A stretch of 64,000 nucleotides of DNA from an uncultured Flavobacteriaceae bacterium (GTDB taxonomy: Bacteria; Bacteroidota; Bacteroidia; Flavobacteriales; Flavobacteriaceae). The DNA is taken from the NCBI GenBank assembly GCA_905182295.1, contig CAJJAZ010000007.1:62001-126000 (forward strand). Reading direction: 5' to 3'. Of this stretch, positions 8,519-14,502 are shown one piece after another. The first letter of the stretch is position 1. The number at the start of each line of letters is the position of its first letter. The position numbers and the translations under genes were made by a program. Below the pieces are notes generated by a model. That model saw nothing but the letters and a program-made list of their open reading frames with translations. It made no database searches and was not told the DNA's origin.

Positions 8519-8758
8519 ATGAAAATATTCCTTCTTCATAAAACATATAAAAATAATAAAAAAGAATCTCCTCTGTTTGTTAGAGTTAGGGGTAAGAATT
8601 CAAATGGTGTTTTTTCAAGTTCATTAATCTCCACAGGAGTTAATATTTTACCTAAGAATTTTTCATCAGGAACCATAAAAACATCTACTCCAAATTATAC
8701 ACACAAGCAAAGGATTGTAAATACCATACTAAATGATTTTAATGAAATTATAAAATAA
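8519..8758 (+). pseudogene. N-terminal stub of a tyrosine recombinase (Arm DNA-binding domain only)
   Basis: The track ORF starts at 8435, but the protein-like part begins at the in-frame ATG 8519 and is 79 aa: MKIFLLHKTYKNNKKESPLFVRV, then ISTGVNILPKNF. This is the beta-stranded pattern (host-range phrase plus S/T-x-x-x-x-x-P-x-x-F) of the N-terminal Arm DNA-binding domain of Bacteroidota integrases, normally about 400 aa in full. The core-binding and catalytic domains (R..HxxR..Y) are absent; the ORF stops and a terminator follows. Adjacent to attL. Most likely the residue of the integrase that inserted the element. Confidence 0.7.
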
Positions 8759-8793
8759 AAAAACCCACATAATATTATGTGAGTTTATTTTTA
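8755..8793. terminator. Intrinsic terminator between integrase stub and the 8810 gene
   Basis: AAACCCACATAAT / ATTATGTGAGTTT, 12 of 13 pairs, A-rich before and T-rich after (TTTATTTTTATT). Works in both directions; it lies 17 bases past the stop of the minus-strand gene. Confidence 0.75.
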
Positions 8794-8809
8794 TTGATTA
8801 ATGTATCGT

Positions 8810-9427
8810 CTATTTGGGAGATTGATAATCATAATACCCTTCTACAGGTATCATTAAATGATCATATCCAGTTCCTTTAAACATTACATATGGTGCTCCA
8901 GAATTAAAGTTTGTAGTTTGACCATCTAAAGATGCAGGATCTTTAGGGAATAACATTAAATGTGCTCCAGATTCAATCCATTCTCCCTCCACAGCATCTT
9001 CTTTGTTAAATACAAGATGTTTTGTGTTGTCTTCTCCCATATCTCCGTGTAACATCCACGCCCATCCGTCTGAATCCATTTTTGGTATTTTTCCACCCAT
9101 GTAAGCCATTGCCCATTGCATAGCTGGACCATCTCCAACCATAGGCATTGCTTCGTGAGCATCTTTCCAACCATTTTCAGGATCTGACATACCTCTAGGG
9201 TTAGCAGCCATTGCTGTCCATCCGTTAGTTCCTTCTCTAAGCATTGTACCGTCCATTGCCATTACTGAGCAGTTAGCAGCAATAAATGATGGAGCTGCAG
9301 TACTGTATGCCCAAACTCTCCATTCTATAGATGTATGAGGGCCTACTGGCTCAGCTGTTGGTTCAACTGTTTGTTGTGAAAACATTATCATTGGGAATAA
9401 TAACAAGAGGCAAAGTAAGTTTTTCAT
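8810..9427 (-). CDS. Exported protein of unknown function inside the tRNA-Pro element
   Basis: 205 aa with an SPI signal peptide (MKNLLCLLLLFPMIMFSQQ). The mature part is rich in Trp, Met, Gly and Asp: IEWRVWAYSTAAPSF, MLREGTNGWTAMAANP, ENGWKDAHEAMPMVGDGPAM, then SDGWAWMLHGDMGEDN, SGAHLMLFPKDPASLDG, APYVMFKGTGYDHLMIPV. No family could be named. The compact, evenly conserved-looking sequence suggests an intact secreted or periplasmic protein rather than debris, in contrast to the broken recombinases on either side. Possible cargo of the element. No co-transcribed partner. Confidence 0.8.
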   Translation of the reverse strand: MKNLLCLLLLFPMIMFSQQTVEPTAEPVGPHTSIEWRVWAYSTAAPSFIAANCSVMAMDGTMLREGTNGWTAMAANPRGMSDPENGWKDAHEAMPMVGDGPAMQWAMAYMGGKIPKMDSDGWAWMLHGDMGEDNTKHLVFNKEDAVEGEWIESGAHLMLFPKDPASLDGQTTNFNSGAPYVMFKGTGYDHLMIPVEGYYDYQSPK

Positions 9428-9570
9428 TTTTTTGAGTTTTGGTTGAAATATAAAAATAGTTAAAAAAACTTAAACATCTCAAAATCAACTAGTAATATTC
9501 TCGTTAATATATTTTGATGGTTTATATAAAAAAAAATAGTTCAAAGTTTGAACTAATTACTTTCTAAACA

Positions 9571-9730
9571 AATTATTATATATTGGTTAACGATGGTAAG
9601 GTTAAAGAGGTTGTAGTATAAGAACTCTCAAGATTGGGTTAAGAATACCATTGACACATTAACTACTCTTAAATCGTTTGAGGAAAAGGGAATCAATGCA
9701 GTGGATAGAGGTATTATTATAATCAAGTAA
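9571..9730 (+). pseudogene. Serine recombinase (resolvase/invertase) fragment with stop and frameshift
   Basis: Found by reading the 340-base gap between 9428 and 9767. One frame gives ILVNDGKVKEVVV, an in-frame TAA at 9619, then ELSRLG. After a one-base shift at 9640 it continues KNTIDTLTTLKSFEEKGIN to a stop at 9728. Together this matches the serine-recombinase segment VxVxELSRLGRNxxDTLxxLxxxxEKGIN, where the Trp or similar codon before ELSRLG has become a stop. The N-terminal catalytic Ser region and the C-terminal HTH are missing. The rest of the gap is AT-rich with no other feature seen. Confidence 0.7.
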
Positions 9731-9767
9731 TCAAGAATTTAGTGATTACTCTCTAATATGATTTTAT

Positions 9768-10757
9768 TTATTCTTGTTTTATATCTTTTCCTTTACTCGA
9801 ATTATTCTTTACACGAGATGGAGGAGGGTTGTTAACCACAGGTTTAGTGATAATTTCTTTTGGTAGAGTGGATGTAGGAGAAACTACTCTTCGGTTTGGT
9901 TGGATTTGATTAGTTGTTTTTGTATTAGGTCTTTGAATAACTCCGTATGGGGTGTTTGGAGTAGGTATTACTTTTCTCGCTTCATTTACATTTTTAATTG
10001 TACGTACATTTATACCCAAATCTCTTAACAATTTAACATCTTTGTCAAGTTGTGAATCTTCAATAATTTGACCGGTATTATTTGATATTCTAGTTTGGTC
10101 ATAAGTAGAACCTCTTCTATCTTCAGATCTTACTTCATTTAAATTAGATTCATTACTCACTATTTTTGTCTGGTCATAACTAGAACTTCCTATATCTTCT
10201 TTTCTTACTATATTTTGATTTGATTCATTTCTTCGATAATTTGGAATATCATGATTAGGTAATCTATTCCATCTATAACCACTTAAGTATCCATTCCAAC
10301 TATTAAAATTCCATGAGTTGTTCCACCCCCAAGAATTTCTATACCATTGATCATTATTCCAGGTATTAGCAAACCCTAACATATCTTGATTTCTAAAACC
10401 ATTCCACATGTAAAATGGATAATTCATATTCCAATCGAACCACATTTTAGGTGCGTTGAGATACATGTCAAATGGTGACACACCACTTCTCGAACCTCCC
10501 AAGTAGTTGTAGTTTCTATAATACCAACCAATATCTTGGTTTAGTGCAAACCACGTAAAATCTTGACGAAAACTCCAATCGTTACGAAGTTTTCTTGCAA
10601 AATCCCAATCATTATCGATTATATCAAATTTTATAGTTTGTGTGGAATATAAGCCATCATTAGATACTTCATTATTTGACTTAGAGGTATTCATTTTGGA
10701 AGAACTACATGAAGTCAAAATGCAAAAAATAAATAAAATATAAAGTATTTTTTTCAT
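9768..10757 (-). CDS. Lipoprotein with Trp/Asn/Tyr-rich domain and internal 25-residue duplication
   Basis: 329 aa, SPII leader MKKILYILFIFCILTSC. Residues about 50-170 are extraordinarily rich in Trp, Asn, Tyr, Arg and Phe (WFDWNMNYPFYMWNG, WYRNSWGWNNSWNFNSWNG). Residues 177-201 and 202-226 are a tandem duplication (NESNQNIVRKEDIGSSSYDQ versus NESNLNEVRSEDRRGSTYDQ). The C-terminal third is Pro/Thr/Asn-rich and ends in charged residues. No known catalytic motif. Similar low-complexity surface lipoproteins occur in flavobacteria, but no family is named here. Located inside the tRNA-Pro element, probably on the cell surface. Confidence 0.75.
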   Translation of the reverse strand: MKKILYILFIFCILTSCSSSKMNTSKSNNEVSNDGLYSTQTIKFDIIDNDWDFARKLRNDWSFRQDFTWFALNQDIGWYYRNYNYLGGSRSGVSPFDMYLNAPKMWFDWNMNYPFYMWNGFRNQDMLGFANTWNNDQWYRNSWGWNNSWNFNSWNGYLSGYRWNRLPNHDIPNYRRNESNQNIVRKEDIGSSSYDQTKIVSNESNLNEVRSEDRRGSTYDQTRISNNTGQIIEDSQLDKDVKLLRDLGINVRTIKNVNEARKVIPTPNTPYGVIQRPNTKTTNQIQPNRRVVSPTSTLPKEIITKPVVNNPPPSRVKNNSSKGKDIKQE

Positions 10758-10779
10758 AGTTTATATTGTTAATCACAAT

Positions 10780-10787
10780 CAAATATA
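10780..10787 (-). promoter_or_regulatory. Candidate -7 box for the 9768-10757 lipoprotein gene
   Basis: Minus strand TATATTTG, exact TAnnTTTG match, 22 bases before the ATG. No -33 TTG at normal spacing. Confidence 0.4.
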
Positions 10788-10931
10788 GTGATTAATATAT
10801 AAAAAAAATAAAGTTCATCAGTTAATTTTATGTTTTTTATATATTAATTGGATATTGATGAAAACAAGATTTTAGTAGATACTATTATATTGATGTAATT
10901 AGATTTAACAGAGGTTAGATTTTATAATAAT

Positions 10932-10958
10932 ATTTTGGTGAGTAATGGTCACCAAAAT
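10932..10958. repeat. Inverted repeat near attR sharing a word with the attL flank
   Basis: ATTTTGGTGA / TCACCAAAAT, perfect 10-bp arms around a 7-base loop. The word TGGTCACCA (10946-10954) recurs at 8471-8479 inside the other end of the element, with a further AGGTCACT at 8483. Words repeated in both inner flanks of the att repeats could be integrase arm-type sites (inference). The rest of 10758-11027 is AT-rich with nothing else recognised. Confidence 0.4.
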
Positions 10959-11027
10959 GATATAAAATACTAAATTCTCAATAATTAAGTAATTGATAAT
11001 CATATACTTAACTAATAAGTTTAAATA

Positions 11028-11045
11028 CTGTCATCCCGACTTAAA
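11028..11045 (+). repeat. attR: second copy of the tRNA-Pro 3' end repeat
   Basis: CTGTCATCCCGACTTAAA, identical to 8403-8420; start-to-start distance 2625 bp. No tRNA body precedes it, so this is the displaced 3' end of tRNA-Pro(GGG). Confidence 0.85.
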
Positions 11046-11085
11046 AACTCTTAAAACCCTTGTTTTACAAGGGTTTTAAGAGTTT
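11045..11085. terminator. Bidirectional terminator at attR, probably the original tRNA-Pro(GGG) terminator
   Basis: Perfect 18-bp stem AAACTCTTAAAACCCTTG / CAAGGGTTTTAAGAGTTT with a 5-base loop. On the minus strand it is followed by TTTTTAAG and ends the DUF6624 gene, whose stop codon (11076-11078) lies within the hairpin arm. Confidence 0.85.
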
Positions 11086-11747
11086 CGATTTTTCTTAAAT
11101 TTAGCTGTTCGCTTTTTTTGTTCTTCAAGGTTCCATTCAAAATTAAATCTATTCTTTAGAAATATAGCAATGGAGTCAAGTCCAATTTCAGTTCTTCTTT
11201 TATCGATATTTTCTGGTTCAAAAACAGGCCAAAGATTAAATTGTTTCGTTTCGGGATAATATTTCATTTGTCCGCCATAAATTTGTAATTCTCCTCTTTC
11301 AGTCGCTATTCTATCTTCTGTTCGAACTAAAAACCGTGGCTCCAATTTTTTGTCTATTACAGCCTGCCTCATCATTGGAAGGTATTGTATTCGAACCTCA
11401 TTATTTGAATGTTGAATAACATTGCATATTGTCCAATTTCCTTGTTCACCAGCCATTTCTTTTGTAGGCCATCCATTTGTATTTAAAAGATTTTTTACTT
11501 TTCGTTCATTGATTTTGTGATTGCTTTTATAAATGGCTTGTTGTGTCTTAACTAATTCTGATTCGGCACCATAAATTTCCATAAGCGAATCTCTTAACCT
11601 TATTGGGCGTTGTTCTGTATTCCAGATAGTATCTAGAAGGGCCATTAGGTTTACTTGATTCTCTGCTGTTGTTGGTGCTTCCTTTGATTTCGTTTTACTA
11701 GAACAACTTAGTACTAATAGTAAATAGAATAATAATAAATATTTCAT
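11076..11747 (-). CDS. DUF6624-like lipoprotein
   Basis: 223 aa, SPII leader MKYLLLFYLLLVLSC. The body resembles the DUF6624 family: an N-terminal helical part with E/Q/R pattern (LLDTIWNTEQRPIRLRD), NERKVKNLLNTNGWPTKEM (the GWP with following Gly), NVIQHSNNEVRIQYLPMMRQA, and FLVRTEDRIATERGELQIYGGQ near residues 140-165. No enzymatic activity is established for the family. It overlaps the upstream membrane-protein gene by 4 bases (translational coupling) and ends inside the attR terminator hairpin. Confidence 0.75.
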   Translation of the reverse strand: MKYLLLFYLLLVLSCSSKTKSKEAPTTAENQVNLMALLDTIWNTEQRPIRLRDSLMEIYGAESELVKTQQAIYKSNHKINERKVKNLLNTNGWPTKEMAGEQGNWTICNVIQHSNNEVRIQYLPMMRQAVIDKKLEPRFLVRTEDRIATERGELQIYGGQMKYYPETKQFNLWPVFEPENIDKRRTEIGLDSIAIFLKNRFNFEWNLEEQKKRTAKFKKNRNS

Positions 11748-12208
11748 AATTGTGATATAAACGCTTTTAAAGCCTCTGGCTTTTGTGTGCCAATCAGTAG
11801 TCTTTTGCCGCTTTTTAATTCAAGTGCCAAACCAAATCTTCCTCGGATATTGTAAACAGTGCCATAGGAAGTAAAAAGCCTTATTCCCCAACCACCTACA
11901 AATCCATAGTCTACCACTTCTGCATTGGCTACCTCCTCCCAATCAATTTTTTTTCTAACCAAAGGGAATAAATGAAAATGAATACTCTTGCTGGTGATTT
12001 TTGTTTTTAACTGTAGCATTCTCATAAAAATAAGCAGCCCAAGCAAAGGAATGAAAACAATGGCTAAACCTTCATTACTCATGGGCTTATTCCCAAATGA
12101 ATTTCCTGTAGTAGATTGATAATAGATTCCAATCAATGGTATAAAAGTCATCCCAATGATTATAAGCCACACCCACCATTGGTTAAAACGTTGATTCTCT
12201 TGAAACAT
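11744..12208 (-). CDS. Two-TM membrane protein with PH-like cytoplasmic domain
   Basis: 154 aa. Two hydrophobic segments (WWVWLIIIGMTFIPLIGIYY and GLAIVFIPLLGLLIFMRML) precede a beta-rich domain that starts LKTKITSKSIHFHLFP and includes IDWEEVANAEVVDY, GIRLFTSYGTVYNIRG and LELKSGKRLLIGTQKPEAL. This order is typical of small bacterial membrane-anchored PH-like (bPH) proteins. Stop/start overlap of 4 bases with the DUF6624 lipoprotein. Function unknown. Confidence 0.75.
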   Translation of the reverse strand: MFQENQRFNQWWVWLIIIGMTFIPLIGIYYQSTTGNSFGNKPMSNEGLAIVFIPLLGLLIFMRMLQLKTKITSKSIHFHLFPLVRKKIDWEEVANAEVVDYGFVGGWGIRLFTSYGTVYNIRGRFGLALELKSGKRLLIGTQKPEALKAFISQL

Positions 12209-12311
12209 ACATCGGAGTTGAATAGATATTTAAAATTACCTCTTTTTATTGAAAGTTTCAAATGAGATTGGCTATGTAACAATGGTTACTTTTTAAATGT
12301 TTCTCTTGCTG

Positions 12312-12319
12312 TAACTTTG
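12312..12319 (+). promoter_or_regulatory. Candidate -7 box upstream of the rhodanese cluster
   Basis: TAACTTTG matches TAnnTTTG. Transcription from here would begin near 12325, run through the hairpin at 12371-12396 and reach the rhodanese ATG at 12466, giving a leader of about 140 bases. Confidence 0.4.
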
Positions 12320-12370
12320 ATTCAAACAAGTAAATGGACAGACTTGTGATTATAATTTGGTTGGTTAATC

Positions 12371-12401
12371 AAGAGCAGTGGGAGACTGCTGCTCTTTTTT
12401 T
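12371..12401 (+). terminator. Terminator-like hairpin in the leader of the rhodanese gene
   Basis: AAGAGCAG / CTGCTCTT, 8 pairs with a 10-base loop, then T5. It lies between the -7 box and the first gene on the same strand, with no other plus-strand gene upstream for it to terminate. A mutually exclusive pairing GCAGT/ACTGC is possible within the loop region. Confidence 0.6.
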
Positions 12402-12465
12402 AAAATGCTTTCTAATCCAAACCATATTCTAACTACTATATAAATTAATTAACAAAAAAGTTATT

Positions 12466-12807
12466 ATGTCATTCTTAAGTAAACTATTTGGATCAGGCGC
12501 TTCTTCAGACCACATTAAGGTGTTGGGTATTGAAGATTTCAAAGCAGGCATTGTTAATAAAGGTACGCAACTTATAGATGTTAGAACGGCTTCTGAGTTT
12601 AAATCAGGCGCGATTGCAAATGCCAAAAATATTGATTTTTTTAATAGAGCAGCTATGGAAATTGCCTTTAAAAAATTAGATCCTTCTAAGGCAGTCTATC
12701 TGTATTGTAGATCTGGAAACAGAAGTGGTAAGGCAGCCAAATTATTAGTTTCACTAGGCTTTAATGAAGTATACGACCTTAGAGGAGGCTATACCTCATG
12801 GAGATAA
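12466..12807 (+). CDS. Single-domain rhodanese-like sulfurtransferase
   Basis: 113 aa. One rhodanese domain: LIDVRTASEFKSGAIANAKNIDF, active-site loop CRSGNRSGKAA with the persulfide Cys at about residue 81, and the C-terminal VYDLRGGYTSWR. Transfers sulfane sulfur to a thiol acceptor in the cytoplasm. Followed by a broken HMA gene, an SQR-like remnant and a DUF2892 membrane protein, a combination seen in sulfide/persulfide handling clusters. Confidence 0.9.
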   Translation: MSFLSKLFGSGASSDHIKVLGIEDFKAGIVNKGTQLIDVRTASEFKSGAIANAKNIDFFNRAAMEIAFKKLDPSKAVYLYCRSGNRSGKAAKLLVSLGFNEVYDLRGGYTSWR

Positions 12808-12824
12808 TAAAAAATAAATCGCAT

Positions 12825-12945
12825 ATGAAAACATCCATTATTGTTCAAAATTTAAGGTGTGGTGGTTGTGTCACAGCTAAGATTGGAAAAAAGGATTAAT
12901 GAAACAATTGTTTCAAAGATTAAAGTTTTGACTGGTTATATTTAA
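12825..12945 (+). pseudogene. Heavy-metal-associated (HMA) domain gene, frameshifted
   Basis: ATG at 12825 reads MKTSIIVQNLRCGGCVTAKIGKK, the beta-strand plus metal-binding CxxC (CGGC) of a small HMA metallochaperone, then stops at 12897 after 24 residues. The next frame continues INETIVSKIKVLTGYI to a stop at 12943. A normal HMA domain is about 70 aa, so both a frameshift and internal loss are likely. Sits 17 bases after the rhodanese stop, as part of the same cluster. Confidence 0.65.
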
Positions 12946-12967
12946 GAATTAAACATTAACCAGACCA

Positions 12968-13561
12968 ATGAAAAAACAACATCAAATTGTTATTATAAGC
13001 GGTGGAACAGCCGGTATAATGACCGCTACTCAGTTACTTAAGAAAAACAACCATTTAGATATTGCTATCATAGACCCAGCAGATACGCATTACTACCAAC
13101 CTGCATGGACTTTGGTGGGTGCAGGAGCCTATGATTATGACAATAACGCTAGATCTATGGCTAGTTTAATTCCTAAAAAGGCTAGCTGGATAAAAGACTT
13201 TGTCACTTCATTTAATGCAGATGAAAACACTTTAGACACTAAAAATTCAGGACAAATTGGATATAAATTTTTAGTGGTTGCACCAGGATTGGTTATGGAT
13301 CCATCCTTGATTGAAGGGCTTCCAGAAGCTATGGAGAAAGGGATTGTTTGTTCTAATTATACCGATCCAAAGCACACTTGGGAAACTATTAAAAATTGGT
13401 TTGCCTCTAGCGGAATTCAAGTAGATTCCGAATTGGTATTTTCTTTTGTAGCAGAAGAGAAAATTGCGCCTTTATTCAAAGCCTTAAGGGCCTTTAACGA
13501 ATCTCTTGAAGATGCTAGTCCTATTCACGCAGTGGTCGTGCCAATAGAACAAAGCTTATAA
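12968..13561 (+). CDS. Truncated SQR-like FAD/NAD(P)-binding protein, probably non-functional
   Basis: 197 aa; sulfide:quinone oxidoreductases are normally about 400-430 aa. The N-terminal 150 residues are SQR-like: a Rossmann start VIISGGTAGIMTA, DPADTHYYQPAWTLVGAG, LIPKKASWIKDFV, FLVVAPGL and GIVCSNYTDPKHTWETI. The first glycine of GxGxxG is Ser. After residue about 150 the expected continuation with the catalytic Cys region (TPIKCGGAPQK type) is absent and replaced by an unrelated stretch ending VVVPIEQSL. This indicates an internal deletion with out-of-family sequence at the C-terminus. Could encode a small FAD-binding stub, but decay is more likely. Confidence 0.65.
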   Translation: MKKQHQIVIISGGTAGIMTATQLLKKNNHLDIAIIDPADTHYYQPAWTLVGAGAYDYDNNARSMASLIPKKASWIKDFVTSFNADENTLDTKNSGQIGYKFLVVAPGLVMDPSLIEGLPEAMEKGIVCSNYTDPKHTWETIKNWFASSGIQVDSELVFSFVAEEKIAPLFKALRAFNESLEDASPIHAVVVPIEQSL

Positions 13562-13591
13562 AATAAAACCGATTAATTAAAACACCATTAT

Positions 13592-13777
13592 ATGTTACAC
13601 AGAATGATCAAAGGAATTGCAGGATCTTTTATATTAATTAGTCTTGCGTTATCTATTTATGTCAATCAAAATTGGTTGTGGTTTACAGCCTTTGTAGGAG
13701 CCAATTTATTTCAATCATCTTTGACCAATTGGTGCTTAATGGAAGTTATTTTAAAAAAGTTAGGCGTAAAGAAATAA
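13592..13777 (+). CDS. DUF2892 (YgaP-like) small inner-membrane protein
   Basis: 61 aa. Starts MLHRMIKGIAGSFILISL, followed by LSIYVNQNWLWFTAFVGANLFQSSLT and CLMEVILKKLGV: two transmembrane helices with the family's conserved GANLFQSSLT...C pattern. DUF2892 proteins accompany rhodaneses (fused in E. coli YgaP), supporting the sulfur role of this cluster. Intact, unlike the two genes before it. Confidence 0.85.
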   Translation: MLHRMIKGIAGSFILISLALSIYVNQNWLWFTAFVGANLFQSSLTNWCLMEVILKKLGVKK

Positions 13778-13795
13778 TTGTATTGAAGCAGGGTC

Positions 13796-13832
13796 AAAAA
13801 AAAGGCGGACCGTTGGTCCGCCTTTTTTTTTG
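13796..13832. terminator. Strong intrinsic terminator
   Basis: GGCGGACC-GTT-GGTCCGCC, 8 bp GC-rich stem extended by A/T pairs, flanked by A8 and T10. Ends the rhodanese cluster; bidirectional, also positioned for the HxlR gene on the minus strand. Confidence 0.93.
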
Positions 13833-13849
13833 AATAATAATATTTATTC

Positions 13850-14293
13850 CTAGGGATTCATTTTTTTGTAATGCGATTCCTTTTCCTCAGTGTAATTCTT
13901 GGTGTCTTTTTTGAAAACCTTCTGAGTGGTGTTTTGAGAAAGTTGCTCAAGAAAATCTGTATGATCAGTAGCTTGTTCAGGATAGTATTTATACGTCCAT
14001 CTCATTACTTCTAATTGAATGGTGTATAACTCCAAACCCTTTTCAGTTAAAAAATAATACTTGGTTTTTCTATTGTCTGCAGCGTGGTAAAAAGAAATAA
14101 TATTATTAATGCTCAAGCTTTTAAGCCTGTCTGCTAAAATATTTGTCGCTACGCCTTCTTTAGATAGTCTCATTTCTGTGAAGGTTTTTTTTCCTCCCAT
14201 TAGGTCTCTTACGATTAATAAAGACCATTTATCACCAATAATATCCAAGCCCGTGGCTAAACCACAGTGGGATCTAAATGTTGAATTACTCAT
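13850..14293 (-). CDS. HxlR-family transcriptional regulator
   Basis: 147 aa. Winged-helix HxlR fold: HCGLATGLDIIGDKWSLLIVRDLM, FTEMRLSKEGVATNILADRLK (recognition region), then KTKYYFLTEKGLELYTI. Family members carry a conserved N-terminal Cys (C10 here), often redox-sensing, and usually control an adjacent gene. The C-terminal 40 residues are charged. No obvious target next to it; the convergent sulfur cluster and divergent FGE gene are candidates. Confidence 0.9.
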   Translation of the reverse strand: MSNSTFRSHCGLATGLDIIGDKWSLLIVRDLMGGKKTFTEMRLSKEGVATNILADRLKSLSINNIISFYHAADNRKTKYYFLTEKGLELYTIQLEVMRWTYKYYPEQATDHTDFLEQLSQNTTQKVFKKDTKNYTEEKESHYKKMNP

Positions 14294-14502
14294 TTTTTGA
14301 ATTGTTTGTTAGGGAATCCCCTAAATTTATAATACCCATTTCAAAAGTAATGATTTTGTAGGAATATACTTTCTTTTTTGATTATAATTTCAAAATATTA
14401 CTGTTTTTCGTTTTTATTTTTATAACGTCCTTCGTGAAATTTCATATGCTTGAATAAGCTATTATTGGCTTTTTTGTACATTCATATTTTATATCTTTTT
14501 CT

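Noticed and set aside
12334-12435. Leader peptide ORF before the rhodanese gene
   Set aside because: A short open frame passing through the hairpin, but no conserved codon run or start signal; kept only as part of the leader finding.
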